A stretch of DNA of 64,000 nucleotides from Pseudalkalibacillus hwajinpoensis (GCF_015234585.1 NZ_JADFCM010000001.1:310001-374000), one strand, 5' to 3'. Positions 1 through 7,320 are shown, counted from the stretch's first letter. Made by a program: numbers and translations. Notes: generated by a model from the letters alone, not told the origin.

Positions 1-241
1 CGATTAATTCTTTCCATTCAGTGTCGAGTGCCGGCTCTTCGTGATCTTCTTCTAATATGAACACTTCCATAGGAACCTTTAATTCTCCCGCTATTTTCTC
101 AAGAAATTGAATAGAAGGATTAGCCTGTTGATTTCGTTCAATCGAACTTAAATAAGACTTGGCAACCCCTGCCCGTTTAGCGAGTTCAGTTAAAGACAGT
201 CCCATACGATTCCGATAAAGTTTAATTTTTTCCCCTATCAT
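1..241 (-). CDS. SinR-like XRE-family repressor (partial, runs off left edge)
   Basis: This is the N-terminal part of a helix-turn-helix repressor of the SinR/XRE type. The first 65 residues form an HTH_3 domain with the recognition segment AKSYLSSIERNQQANPS, nearly the same as in the second SinR-like gene at 1310-1645. After an acidic linker the visible part ends at LDTEWKELI, the start of the SinI-homologous oligomerisation helices; the rest lies outside the window. It is divergent from a SinI-like gene at 554, and the region between them carries two palindromes made of GTTCT-type half sites, which suggests autoregulation. The target genes are unknown; by analogy with B. subtilis they could concern biofilm or surface functions, which is inference. 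Confidence 0.85.
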   Translation of the reverse strand, partial: MIGEKIKLYRNRMGLSLTELAKRAGVAKSYLSSIERNQQANPSIQFLEKIAGELKVPMEVFILEEDHEEPALDTEWKELI

Positions 242-286
242 CCCTTTACCTCGACTTTATCATTATTTATTGTGTTAATTTTATCA

Positions 287-315
287 AGAACAATTTGTTC
301 TGTAAACAGAACAAA
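287..315. promoter_or_regulatory. Putative SinR-type operator, three overlapping half sites
   Basis: Half sites AGAACA (287-292), TGTTCT (296-301) and ACAGAACA (306-313) form two overlapping dyads. The larger has 10-base perfect arms, TTTGTTCTGT and ACAGAACAAA, around AA (294-315). The sites resemble the GTTCTYT SinR box known from B. subtilis and lie 46-74 bases upstream of the SinR-like start at 241, consistent with autorepression. Confidence 0.55.
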
Positions 316-489
316 TGTCGTGTTTTTATATTGATCTTCTAAAAGTCTCGTTGAACAAAATAATTAAAATTTAAGAACGAGAGAGTATTTGGTAGTATAT
401 AGAAGATTATATGCTAATAACAGTCCAATACAAAGAATTTTCAGTCTTTTTAATCTTCCAAAATAAGACTATATTAGATGTACATTCTA

Positions 490-514
490 AATAAAGAACA
501 AAACGTTCTTTATT
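490..514. promoter_or_regulatory. Putative SinR operator upstream of the SinI-like gene
   Basis: Perfect 10-base arms AATAAAGAAC (490-499) and GTTCTTTATT (505-514) flank a 5-base centre. Each arm contains a full SinR-type box, GTTCTTT. The dyad ends 39 bases before the ATG of the SinI-like gene at 554, where a repressor would overlap promoter or early leader. Confidence 0.6.
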
Positions 515-553
515 AATGTCGTTTATTGCTGAATTATATAAGGGGGATGGGGA

Positions 554-676
554 ATGAAAACGTATACTGACGAAAAATTGGATCAGGAATGGGTGACCCT
601 TATTTCAATTGCAAGAAGCATGGGATTATCTAAGGAGGAAGTGAAGGATTTTCTAATCAATTCCTCAAAAAAGTAA
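554..676 (+). CDS. SinI-like antirepressor peptide (40 aa)
   Basis: This short gene encodes a SinI-type peptide. The core LDQEWVTLISIARSMGLSK followed by EEVKDFL matches the helical hairpin by which SinI binds and dissociates SinR, and it resembles the C-terminal segment of the SinR-like protein at 1310-1645. It has no DNA-binding domain. The start ATG follows a GGGGGATGGGGA stretch. Its stop codon touches the AGGAGG of the next gene, so the two are probably co-transcribed. It likely antagonises the SinR-like protein encoded divergently at 1-241; cross-talk with the second pair cannot be excluded. Confidence 0.8.
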   Translation: MKTYTDEKLDQEWVTLISIARSMGLSKEEVKDFLINSSKK

Positions 677-685
677 GGAGGAATG

Positions 686-952
686 ATGGTGATCAAGTTA
701 GGGGAAGGGACTTTTGTCTCTTATATTTTAGGGAAAAGGATTAAAATCATTGCGGTTGATAAACTGGTCGCCAAGCTCTACATCAATGACGAATATAAAG
801 GGAAGTGCGATTTATCTTTTATTCTAGAGAAAATCCACGGACTTGAAAATAAAGAACAAGACATCAAGGGAATAATCCGAGATGAACAGAAAATGTACGA
901 TGAACTTAGGGAGATTATACAAAACCAAAATATTTCATCTCATTATGAATAA
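686..952 (+). CDS. Hypothetical protein (88 aa)
   Basis: I do not recognise this protein. It is charged, with a beta-rich first half (VIKLGEGTFVSYILGKRIKI) and a helical, acidic C-terminal half, and it has no signal peptide or membrane segment, so it is probably cytosolic. AGGAGG at 676-681 overlaps the stop codon of the SinI-like gene and favours the ATG at 686 over the one at 683 (spacing 4 versus 1); the GTG at 689 is a further option. Its tight coupling to the SinI-like gene suggests it is regulated by, or works with, the SinR-like switch. Confidence 0.7.
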   Translation: MVIKLGEGTFVSYILGKRIKIIAVDKLVAKLYINDEYKGKCDLSFILEKIHGLENKEQDIKGIIRDEQKMYDELREIIQNQNISSHYE

Positions 953-965
953 AGGGACAACGTAG

Positions 966-1268
966 GAGAAGTTTTTTGTTATTTATTTAGCATGTATTAA
1001 CACTCTTGATGGATTTATCACATATTGGGGAATTCAAAATGGATGGATCGGAGAAGTGAATCCACTAATGCGAGCGCTATTTCAAATGGATCCACTTGTT
1101 TTCCAAATGTATAAAATAGGTTTGTCTATTTTTCTGATCGTCTTACTTTTAAAATTTCATCACTTAAAATCCGTTTTAATACGGATTTTATTAATCGTGG
1201 CTTCAACAATATATTCTTTCATATTGTGTATCCACGGCTATTGGGTATATATACTGTTACCCAAATAG
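966..1268 (+). pseudogene. DUF5658-like small membrane protein, start codon not evident
   Basis: The frame opens after a TAG at 963. It encodes a small membrane protein whose N-terminal motif, LACINTLDGFITYWGIQNG then EVNPLM, fits the DUF5658 family, followed by two further hydrophobic segments. The conserved LDG/TYWG part lies upstream of the first usable in-frame start, the GTG at 1056, which would delete the first membrane helix. A ribosome binding site (TAGGAGAA, 963-970) is followed by a T run and a TTG at 976-978 in another frame. Either the start is non-standard (ATT at 981) or a one-base change in the T run broke the gene. The shorter product from 1056 would be 70 residues. Confidence 0.55.
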
Positions 1269-1270
1269 AT

Positions 1271-1298
1271 AAGAGCCTACTGGAAGATGTCGGCTCTT
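1271..1298. terminator. Hairpin between converging genes
   Basis: AAGAGCC (1271-1277) pairs with GGCTCTT (1292-1298). It lies between the ends of the DUF5658-like frame and the minus-strand SinR-like gene, so it could end transcription from either side, but neither side has a strong T tract directly after the stem. Confidence 0.4.
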
Positions 1299-1309
1299 AA
1301 AAAAACAAT

Positions 1310-1645
1310 TTATTGATCAGACCCCTGTTTGGCCCGCCACTTATTAAACTCCAGAAACTCCCTGAACTGGTCCTTGCTTATACCAGACTCCATCGCTTCT
1401 TTAACGATCTTTTTCCATTCCGAGTCTAACTCACTCTGATGAATAGGATCATCTCCCTGAAGTAGTACCTCTACCGAAACATCAAGAACATTAGATATTT
1501 TATCTAGGAATTGGATAGAGGGATTTGATTGTATATTTCGTTCAATTGAACTCAGATATGACTTGGCCACATTCGCGCGTTCCGCTAATTCTGAAAGAGA
1601 TAACCCTTTGCGTAAACGATACTTCTTTACTTCTTCACCTATCAC
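1310..1645 (-). CDS. SinR-like XRE-family repressor (111 aa)
   Basis: This is a full-length SinR-type repressor. Residues 1-62 form the HTH_3 domain (LSLSELAERANVAKSYLSS), and residues 73-105 form a SinI-homologous oligomerisation region with LDSEWKKIVKEAMESGISK and a FREFLEF end. B. subtilis SinR has the same length and two-part layout. It is very close to the partial paralogue at the left edge. A SinI-like gene lies upstream on the same strand at 1759-1878, giving the classical sinI-sinR order, with a strong hairpin between them that may uncouple their expression. Which targets it controls cannot be seen here. Confidence 0.88.
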   Translation of the reverse strand: MIGEEVKKYRLRKGLSLSELAERANVAKSYLSSIERNIQSNPSIQFLDKISNVLDVSVEVLLQGDDPIHQSELDSEWKKIVKEAMESGISKDQFREFLEFNKWRAKQGSDQ

Positions 1646-1720
1646 GTGTATCCCTCCGATGCTTCGACAAAATTCTTTGATTGTATGTAATTATACCAGT
1701 ATGTTATTGTTCCGTAAATA

Positions 1721-1755
1721 GAACGAAAGCGGCATCCGTTCTGCCGCTTTCGTTC
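1721..1755 (-). terminator. Strong hairpin between SinI-like and SinR-like genes
   Basis: Perfect 14-base arms GAACGAAAGCGGCA (1721-1734) and TGCCGCTTTCGTTC (1742-1755) enclose 7 bases. On the minus strand it follows the SinI-like stop by 3 bases, where a terminator or attenuator would sit, but only a weak T stretch follows. It also contains GTTC/GAAC half sites, so an operator role is possible. Confidence 0.55.
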
Positions 1756-1758
1756 AGG

Positions 1759-1878
1759 TTACATTCCTTCATTTTTGAGAAACGCTTTGATTTCAGAAAT
1801 TTTGATGCCCAATTCCTTTGCTTCTTTCATTAGTTTAATCCATTCCTCGTCAAGATTTTCTTCTGTATGTACGCCCAT
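1759..1878 (-). CDS. SinI-like antirepressor peptide (39 aa)
   Basis: This is a second SinI-type peptide with the core LDEEWIKLMKEAKELGIKIS then EIKAFL, matching the SinR-binding helical hairpin. The frame is open further upstream to 1980, but TAAGGAGGAG placed 5 bases before the ATG at 1878 fixes the start at MGVHTEENLDEEW. The gene precedes the SinR-like gene at 1310-1645 on the same strand. It probably titrates one or both SinR-like proteins of this locus. Confidence 0.8.
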   Translation of the reverse strand: MGVHTEENLDEEWIKLMKEAKELGIKISEIKAFLKNEGM

Positions 1879-2214
1879 GTAACTCCTCCTTAAACTCTTT
1901 CCAGGTAGTTCAGCCATCATAGAAGCCTTCTCAGAAGAAGCTTCCTTAGATCTGTTTACTTTGCGCCCACTTTTTTTCAAAAATGGTTGCCCTTTTCTGG
2001 AGGATACTTTGTACGATCCATCATATATTTATGAAAATCCTACTATCATAATAGGCCATTAAACCTACGAAATGTGTTGTAATTTGTAAAAAATATCAAA
2101 AATATATGACTTTTTTTGTAAATAAATAGCTTTTTTTAAATTTGTTGTTAGGAAAATACATACATCCACTAGCGATGGTCAAAATAGGACTATTACAACG
2201 TTGGAGGTTTTTCT

Positions 2215-2508
2215 ATGAAAAAGTGGATGTTGTTACTGATGACGATGTTTCTTTCCCTGAGTATTGCGGCTTGTTCGAATGCAAATGAAGAAGAAGGGCC
2301 GGTAGAAGATCCCGAGATGCAAGAAGATACACCAGAAGATGAAGAGAATGTTAACGAAGATGATGGAACGATTGATCAGGAAGACGATGATACAATGAAT
2401 AAGGATGGTTCAGAAGAAGGCGATAAAGATGAAGATGGTAACATGGATGAAGGGGATATGGACGATACAGAGCAAAAATCAAATGATGAAACTGAAAACC
2501 AGCAATAG
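2215..2508 (+). CDS. Small acidic lipoprotein (97 aa)
   Basis: A lipoprotein signal peptide (residues 1-19, lipobox SIAAC with the lipidated Cys20) is followed by about 77 residues made almost wholly of Glu, Asp, Asn, Gly and Met, with no visible fold. The mature protein is probably a flexible, strongly acidic chain tethered to the outer face of the membrane; cation binding is conceivable but not shown. TTGGAGG precedes the ATG. It is monocistronic, with a terminator right after the stop. No homologue is recognised. Confidence 0.75.
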   Translation: MKKWMLLLMTMFLSLSIAACSNANEEEGPVEDPEMQEDTPEDEENVNEDDGTIDQEDDDTMNKDGSEEGDKDEDGNMDEGDMDDTEQKSNDETENQQ

Positions 2509-2532
2509 GGACCTTAACGGGTCTCTTTTTTT
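2508..2532 (+). terminator. Intrinsic terminator after the small lipoprotein
   Basis: GGGACC, a short loop AACG-type centre and GGTCTC form a short stem with one G-T pair, followed by a run of seven T. It begins at the stop codon of the lipoprotein gene. Confidence 0.65.
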
Positions 2533-2550
2533 AAATTCTCTTATATTGAT

Positions 2551-2591
2551 GTTTCAAATTATATATAATGATATTATATATAATTTGAAAC
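2551..2591. promoter_or_regulatory. Perfect 19-base-arm dyad upstream of the GntR regulator
   Basis: Arms at 2551-2569 and 2573-2591 are exact reverse complements around the 3-base centre GAT. Each arm contains the palindromic 10-mer TTATATATAA. The dyad lies 72 bases before the regulator's ATG, and the same 10-mer recurs between the regulator and the TRAP genes, so it is a good operator candidate for the GntR protein itself. Confidence 0.65.
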
Positions 2592-2663
2592 ATTATTTAT
2601 AAACATTTTTTTATTCATTACAATGTAAAAGCTTATAATACTATTCGAAAAGGGTTGGGGAAA

Positions 2664-3302
2664 ATGGAAGAACAAAAATCAAGTAAACAGTCGTTAGTTT
2701 CCTTAAAGGATAAAGTTAAACAAAAATTAAGAGATGAGATTATTTTAAACAATTTAAAACCTGGAGATCGAATAGTGGAAACAGAAGTAGCAAAGAAGTT
2801 TGGAATAAGCCAGGTTCCTGTTCGAGAGGCCTTAAGAGGATTAGAAGAAGAAGGGCTTATTCGCACGGTTAAGTATAAAGGAGCTTTCGTCACTGAAATT
2901 AATAAGGTGGAAATGTACCATATATTTTCAATGAGAGCAGAAATTGAAACAAATGCATTAGAAATTATTTTACCTAAGTTGAGAAAAAGAGATATAGGAG
3001 AACTTTATGACATTGTGGATCGAATGAAGTTCGGTAAGCCGGAATATTTATTGCAATCTGATTTAGATATGGAGTTTCACCGAACCATTATTCAATGGTC
3101 CAAAATAGAAGTCTACACTAGAATATGGAATATGCTAACTGGACATATCAGGAGGTATATTACAGCGCTCAATCCTAAAGTTCAAATCCGTCCTGATGAA
3201 GTATATAAATATCATTTAGATCTGGTGAGATTAATGGAAAAAGGTGATGTAGAAGAAGTCCAGGAAGCGTTTAGAGAACATATTATGAAGATGGTGAAAT
3301 AA
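2664..3302 (+). CDS. GntR-family (FadR/FCD subfamily) transcriptional regulator
   Basis: This 212-residue regulator has an N-terminal winged helix (about residues 12-77; LRDEIILNNLKPGDRIVETE and ISQVPVREALRGLEEEGLI are the typical GntR motifs) and a C-terminal FCD ligand-binding domain with an E-x-N stretch near 97 and a D-x-x-x-H stretch (DLDMEFHRTII) for the metal/ligand site. FCD regulators usually sense small organic acids. It sits directly before a TRAP transporter and sugar-acid dehydrogenases, so it probably controls them. The ATG at 2664 is preferred over a TTG at 2655 because AAAGGG lies 9 bases before it. Flanking TTATATATAA dyads are likely binding sites. Confidence 0.88.
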   Translation: MEEQKSSKQSLVSLKDKVKQKLRDEIILNNLKPGDRIVETEVAKKFGISQVPVREALRGLEEEGLIRTVKYKGAFVTEINKVEMYHIFSMRAEIETNALEIILPKLRKRDIGELYDIVDRMKFGKPEYLLQSDLDMEFHRTIIQWSKIEVYTRIWNMLTGHIRRYITALNPKVQIRPDEVYKYHLDLVRLMEKGDVEEVQEAFREHIMKMVK

Positions 3303-3388
3303 GAACACAGAAGAAATCATATAAAAGCAAACAAATATAATAGAGGAATATATATAGAATGCAATTTTATATATAATCTCTAGACATG

Positions 3389-3438
3389 CCGTTAAACATT
3401 ATATATAATCAATATATATTATATATAATGTTTAACGG
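3389..3438. promoter_or_regulatory. Long dyad, operator and/or terminator before dctP
   Basis: Perfect 21-base arms (3389-3409 and 3418-3438), starting CCGTTAAACATT and ending AATGTTTAACGG, surround 8 bases. Each arm again contains TTATATATAA. A T-rich stretch (ATTTTTTATT) follows, so it may end the regulator transcript as well as bind the regulator. Confidence 0.6.
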
Positions 3439-3493
3439 ATTTTTTATTGTTTCAGTAAGTAAAGGTTATGACATAAGCAGAATATTCTATTTT

Positions 3494-3508
3494 TTGTAAG
3501 CGTTAACA
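3494..3508. promoter_or_regulatory. cre site (CcpA operator) before the TRAP operon
   Basis: TTGTAAGCGTTAACA matches the Bacillus cre consensus WTGNAANCGNWNNCW at every position. It lies 111 bases before dctP and suggests catabolite repression of this operon. Confidence 0.7.
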
Positions 3509-3618
3509 TGCTTGCGAGATAAAAGTAAATCAACAAAGGGATAAGGTTTTGAAATTTGGTAGCTACAGTAATTGACCATTGCTGTTTTATACAATTCTAT
3601 TTACCTGGAGGGAAAAAG

Positions 3619-4641
3619 ATGGGGAGAAAGTTTAAGGGTATTTCAATTTTCTTGTTAACAGTCATTCTTACGATCAGTCTAACGGGGTGCGGTGCGAGTG
3701 AAAGCAGCACGTCAGCTGGGGATGGAGAAACTATTACGCTTAAGTTAGGACACAATCAACCTACTAGCTCCCAATTTCATGCTGGTGCTGAGAAATTTGC
3801 AGAATTAGTTGCAGAGAAGACAGATAGTCAAGTGGAGATAGAAGTATACCATGATAGTCAGCTAGGAGATGAGGGTGAGCTGGCAGAGGGCACTAAGATG
3901 GGGACAGTGGATATATCTCTAGTTGCTTCAGGTAGCGTTACAAAATATTATCCGCGATATTCTATATTCGATCTTCCGTTTCTTTTTAGAGACGCAGAGC
4001 ACGTAGATAAGGTTTTGCAAGGAGAAGTTGGACAATTACTTGCGGAAGAGGCTGAAGAAAAGGGTGGCTTTAAAGTCATGAGTTATTGGGAATCAGGGTT
4101 CAGACACTTTTTGAATAGTGCTAGACCTATTGAATCTCCTGAAGACCTTGAAGGATTAAAGATTAGAACGCCAGAATGGCCAGTATTGATTTCAACGACA
4201 GAAGCTTTGGGGGCAAATCCTGTGCCGATGCCATTTTCTGAATTATACATGGCTTCCCAACATGGTGTAGTGGATGGACAAGAAGGACCAGTATTTGCAA
4301 TTAAAAGTTCTAAGATGTATGAAGTACAGGATTATATGGTCCTTGATGGCCACACTTATACGTCAATGTTGCTCATAATGAACCCGAAGAAATTCGATAA
4401 GCTTCCTGCCGATATTCAAGAAGATTTGTTGGAGGCTGCCAAGGAAGCGGGAGATTATGAAAGAAAATTGATCCGTGATAAGGAAAAGGAAGAGATCAAG
4501 TTTCTTGAAGATACTGGAGAGTTACAAATTGAGAAGGACCCTGATAAAGATGCATGGAGGAAATCCGTACAGTCTGTATACGAAGAGTACGGTGAGGATT
4601 TTGGAGAAGATTTAATTCAAAAGATAATTGATACAAAATAA
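3619..4641 (+). CDS. dctP: TRAP transporter substrate-binding lipoprotein DctP
   Basis: This is the extracytoplasmic solute receptor of a TRAP transporter (DctP family, 340 residues). A lipoprotein signal peptide ends at LTGC with Cys24 as the anchor. The binding protein starts with LKLGHNQPTSSQFHAGAEKF; typical family features are WESGFRHFLNSARPI and the ligand-contact region EDLEGLKIRTPEWPV, whose Arg normally pairs with the carboxylate of the substrate. GGAGGG lies 6 bases before the ATG. It is followed by dctQ and dctM. The substrate is probably a sugar acid or similar carboxylate, judged from the dehydrogenases downstream. Confidence 0.92.
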   Translation: MGRKFKGISIFLLTVILTISLTGCGASESSTSAGDGETITLKLGHNQPTSSQFHAGAEKFAELVAEKTDSQVEIEVYHDSQLGDEGELAEGTKMGTVDISLVASGSVTKYYPRYSIFDLPFLFRDAEHVDKVLQGEVGQLLAEEAEEKGGFKVMSYWESGFRHFLNSARPIESPEDLEGLKIRTPEWPVLISTTEALGANPVPMPFSELYMASQHGVVDGQEGPVFAIKSSKMYEVQDYMVLDGHTYTSMLLIMNPKKFDKLPADIQEDLLEAAKEAGDYERKLIRDKEKEEIKFLEDTGELQIEKDPDKDAWRKSVQSVYEEYGEDFGEDLIQKIIDTK

Positions 4642-4708
4642 CACATCTAGGGGCGAATTCATAAGCGCCCCATCTGTTATTTCATTATTACAGTCAGGGG
4701 GGAGAAGC

Positions 4709-5179
4709 TTGAATAAAAGTACCGCAGTAGGTAATCGAATAGAAAGCATTATGGGGAAAGTTATTTTAATTTTAATGTTAGTCCTTGTGATTTTAGTGTT
4801 TATGCAGGTCGTTCTCCGATATGTTTTTTCAAGCGGAATGGTGTGGGCGGAAGAGCTCGAAAGATTTATATTTGTGTGGTTAATGTTCTTGGGCATAACG
4901 ATGGGGATCTATAAACAAAGACATATCGCGATAACATTTGTTGTTGAAAAGATTGAGAAGTATTTTAAGGGAGTGAACCTCATTATTCACATCATTACGG
5001 GGGCGTTCTTCTGTATACTAACCTGGCAAGGGACTTTGTTTGTGATTGAAAACTTTTCAGGAACTGCTTCGGTATTGCCTATTGGAATCGGTTATATTTA
5101 TTCAATTATTCCTCTATCAGGCATTTTTGCGATTATCTTTATTATTCTCATAAACGTTAGAGGGAAGGAGAATTTATGA
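4709..5179 (+). CDS. dctQ: TRAP transporter small permease DctQ
   Basis: This is the small membrane subunit of the TRAP transporter (156 residues, four hydrophobic segments). The motif RYVFSSGMVWAEELERFIFV is characteristic of DctQ. The frame is open from 4628, but GGGGGGAG placed 5 bases before the TTG at 4709 marks the start. Its stop overlaps the dctM start by four bases (ATGA), so the two are translationally coupled. Confidence 0.9.
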   Translation: MNKSTAVGNRIESIMGKVILILMLVLVILVFMQVVLRYVFSSGMVWAEELERFIFVWLMFLGITMGIYKQRHIAITFVVEKIEKYFKGVNLIIHIITGAFFCILTWQGTLFVIENFSGTASVLPIGIGYIYSIIPLSGIFAIIFIILINVRGKENL

Positions 5180-6456
5180 TAGCGCTTTTATTTATTTCGT
5201 TTTTTCTACTCCTTATTTTCGGTGTTCCAGTAGGTATTTCTTTAGGTGTAGCATCCATTTTTACAATCTTGTATGAAGGTTCAATTCCGTTATTGGTCGT
5301 TCCACAAAAGATGTTTATTTCAATGGATAGTTTTACGTTATTAGCCATTCCTTTCTTTATGCTGACAGGTGTCATTATGGATAAAAGTGGATTAACGCAA
5401 AAGCTTGTAAACTTTGCTGACTCGATCATTGGATGGACGAGAGGTGGGATGAGTTATGTAAGTGTTTCCTCGGGTATGCTGATGGGTGGAATATCTGGCT
5501 CTGCGCCTGCTGACACGGCTGCTTTAAGCAGTGTTATGACGCCAAGTATGGTGAAAATGGGCTTTCCTGCAAGGTTTGCTGCTGCTCTACAAGCGGCATC
5601 TGGTTCAATCGGGATTATCATTCCCCCGAGTATACCAATGGTTGTCTTAGGTGGAATAGCCAGTATTTCAGTTGGAAAACTTTTTCTAGGCGGGATCATC
5701 CCAGGGTTACTAATTGGTATCTTGCTTATGGTAGTGTCCGGATTTATTTGTTCGATAAAAAACTATGGATCTTCTGAGAAGAAAAGATTTTCTATTTCTT
5801 ATTTTATAAAGAGTTTTAGAAAAGCAATCTTACCTCTAATGGCACCAATTATCATTGTTGGAGGAATATTAACCGGGATTTTCACCCCTACAGAGTCTAG
5901 CGTTATCGCCGTAGTGTATACGCTCATTCTAGGTTTGGCCGTCTATAAAAGCATAAAATTAAAAGATATGACTGGGATTTTTGTTGAAGCGATTATCAGT
6001 TCTGGAAATGTGTTGCTTATCATTGCAGCTTCATCTTTGTTCAGTTGGATTCTTATAAGTCATAATTTCCCGCAGATTTTAAGCAATCTTATTTTGAGTA
6101 TATCAGATAACCCTATTTTTATTATTTTAGTTATCAATGTCATTTTCATAGTCGGTGGGATGTTTATTGAGGGACTTGCTTTATTGATTATGTTTGTCCC
6201 TATTATGTTACCGATCGCTATGAGCGCTGGTATGGATCCTGTTGTTTTTGGTGTGATGATTGTTATTAATATTGCGATTGGCACGCTAACTCCACCAGTA
6301 GGAGTATGTTTATTCGTCGCATGTTCATCTTCAGGTGTAAAACTGGACCACGCTATGAAGAGTGCAGTTCCATTTGTAGGAGTTTTATGCGTCGCGCTAT
6401 TACTTATTGTCTTTTTCCCGACAATTGTTACCTTTATACCTAATTTAATAGAGTAG
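5176..6456 (+). CDS. dctM: TRAP transporter large permease DctM
   Basis: This 426-residue membrane protein is the large permease subunit that carries out sodium-driven substrate transport together with DctQ and DctP. It has about twelve hydrophobic segments, and the family signatures GISGSAPADTAALSSVM, PPSIPMVVLGG and TPTESSVIAVVY are all present, with a second GTLTPPVGVCLFVA motif near the C-terminus. Length is typical. It completes the dctPQM operon, and the kduD-like gene starts 43 bases after its stop, so the operon probably continues. Confidence 0.93.
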   Translation: MIALLFISFFLLLIFGVPVGISLGVASIFTILYEGSIPLLVVPQKMFISMDSFTLLAIPFFMLTGVIMDKSGLTQKLVNFADSIIGWTRGGMSYVSVSSGMLMGGISGSAPADTAALSSVMTPSMVKMGFPARFAAALQAASGSIGIIIPPSIPMVVLGGIASISVGKLFLGGIIPGLLIGILLMVVSGFICSIKNYGSSEKKRFSISYFIKSFRKAILPLMAPIIIVGGILTGIFTPTESSVIAVVYTLILGLAVYKSIKLKDMTGIFVEAIISSGNVLLIIAASSLFSWILISHNFPQILSNLILSISDNPIFIILVINVIFIVGGMFIEGLALLIMFVPIMLPIAMSAGMDPVVFGVMIVINIAIGTLTPPVGVCLFVACSSSGVKLDHAMKSAVPFVGVLCVALLLIVFFPTIVTFIPNLIE

Positions 6457-6499
6457 TGGTTAATAGAAATCGAATAGTATACTAAAAAGGAGAATGGAA

Positions 6500-7261
6500 A
6501 TGAGCTTACAGTTGTTTAATCTTAAAGGTAAGGTAGCTGCTATTACAGGAGCTACAAGAGGAATAGGCAAATCAATGGTAGTAGCATTAGCAGAAGCGGG
6601 AGCAGACATTGCTCTCCTTCAAAGAAACCCGGAGCAATTAGACATAAAGAATGAAATGGAAACTCTAGGAAGAAAGTGTGTCATTATTCCCTGCGATTTG
6701 GAAGATCAAGATCAGGTGAAGGAAGCAATTCCAAATGTCATCAATCATTTCGGTAGAATCGATATTTTGATCAATAATGCTGGAATTCAAAGAAGGTCAC
6801 CTTCTGTAGACTTTTTAGAATCAGACTGGGACGATGTGATTGATATTAATCTAAAAGCCGTATGGCTTCTGTGCCAGGAAGCTGGTCGATACATGGTGCC
6901 TGAAGGATATGGAAAAATTGTGAACCTGGCTTCTTTACTTTCATTTCAAGGGGGGGTTACCGTACCAGCTTATGCGGCCGCTAAAGGTGGGGTGGCTCAG
7001 TTAACGAAGGCGCTCTCAAACGAGTGGGCAAAACATAACGTGAATGTGAATGCGATAGTCCCAGGTTATATTGCGACGGATATGAATACGGCAATATTAG
7101 AGGATGCTACCCGAAACTCCCAAATACTAGATCGCATTCCAGCAGAGAGATGGGGCGATCCAGAAGACTTTAAAGGGACAATTTTGTATTTAACTTCCGC
7201 GGCGTCTGATTATGTACATGGACATCTATTGGCAGTAGATGGAGGATGGTTAGGGAGATAG
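6500..7261 (+). CDS. kduD: 2-dehydro-3-deoxy-D-gluconate 5-dehydrogenase-like SDR (KduD)
   Basis: This is a classical short-chain dehydrogenase (253 residues) close to KduD, which oxidises or reduces keto-deoxy-gluconates in uronate catabolism. It shows the cofactor motif TGATRGIG (residues 16-23), NNAG, and the active-site pair Tyr158/Lys162 in YAAAK. The N-terminus LFNLKGKVAAITGA and the GIQRRSP and RIPAERWGDPEDFKG stretches are typical of KduD and gluconate 5-dehydrogenases. AAGGAG is 7 bases before the ATG at 6500 but only 1 before the ATG at 6494, which decides the start. A strong terminator follows. Gluconate 5-dehydrogenase activity is the main alternative. Confidence 0.85.
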   Translation: MSLQLFNLKGKVAAITGATRGIGKSMVVALAEAGADIALLQRNPEQLDIKNEMETLGRKCVIIPCDLEDQDQVKEAIPNVINHFGRIDILINNAGIQRRSPSVDFLESDWDDVIDINLKAVWLLCQEAGRYMVPEGYGKIVNLASLLSFQGGVTVPAYAAAKGGVAQLTKALSNEWAKHNVNVNAIVPGYIATDMNTAILEDATRNSQILDRIPAERWGDPEDFKGTILYLTSAASDYVHGHLLAVDGGWLGR

Positions 7262-7275
7262 AATGAAAGAAGCAG

Positions 7276-7320
7276 AAAAGTGTTCCGTTAATCGATAGTG
7301 GATAAACGGAACACTTTTTG
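7276..7320 (+). terminator. Strong intrinsic terminator after kduD
   Basis: Perfect 14-base arms AAAAGTGTTCCGTT (7276-7289) and AACGGAACACTTTT (7305-7318) are followed by further T. It separates the TRAP-kduD operon from the second SDR gene. Confidence 0.85.

Larger units (their letters stand above)
242..553. promoter_or_regulatory. Divergent regulatory region between SinR-like and SinI-like genes
   Basis: This 312-base AT-rich stretch holds no gene. It must contain the promoters of both divergent genes. Two inverted repeats built from GTTCT/AGAAC half sites are visible and are listed separately. Between them (about 316-489) I see nothing beyond AT-rich DNA. Confidence 0.6.
3303..3618 (+). 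promoter_or_regulatory. Control region of the TRAP operon
   Basis: This 316-base region between the regulator and dctP has no gene. It holds a TTATATATAA copy at 3367-3376, a long dyad at 3389-3438 and a cre site at 3494-3508. A GTG-initiated extension of dctP from 3556 is open but has no ribosome binding site and would bury the signal peptide. Confidence 0.6.

Noticed and set aside
1759..1980. Longer 73-residue version of the second SinI-like protein
   Set aside because: The strong ribosome binding site 5 bases before the internal ATG at 1878 and the length of SinI proteins favour the 39-residue form.
2405..2602. Open frame overlapping the acidic lipoprotein gene
   Set aside because: It reads the repetitive GAT/GAA codons in another frame and runs through the terminator and operator.
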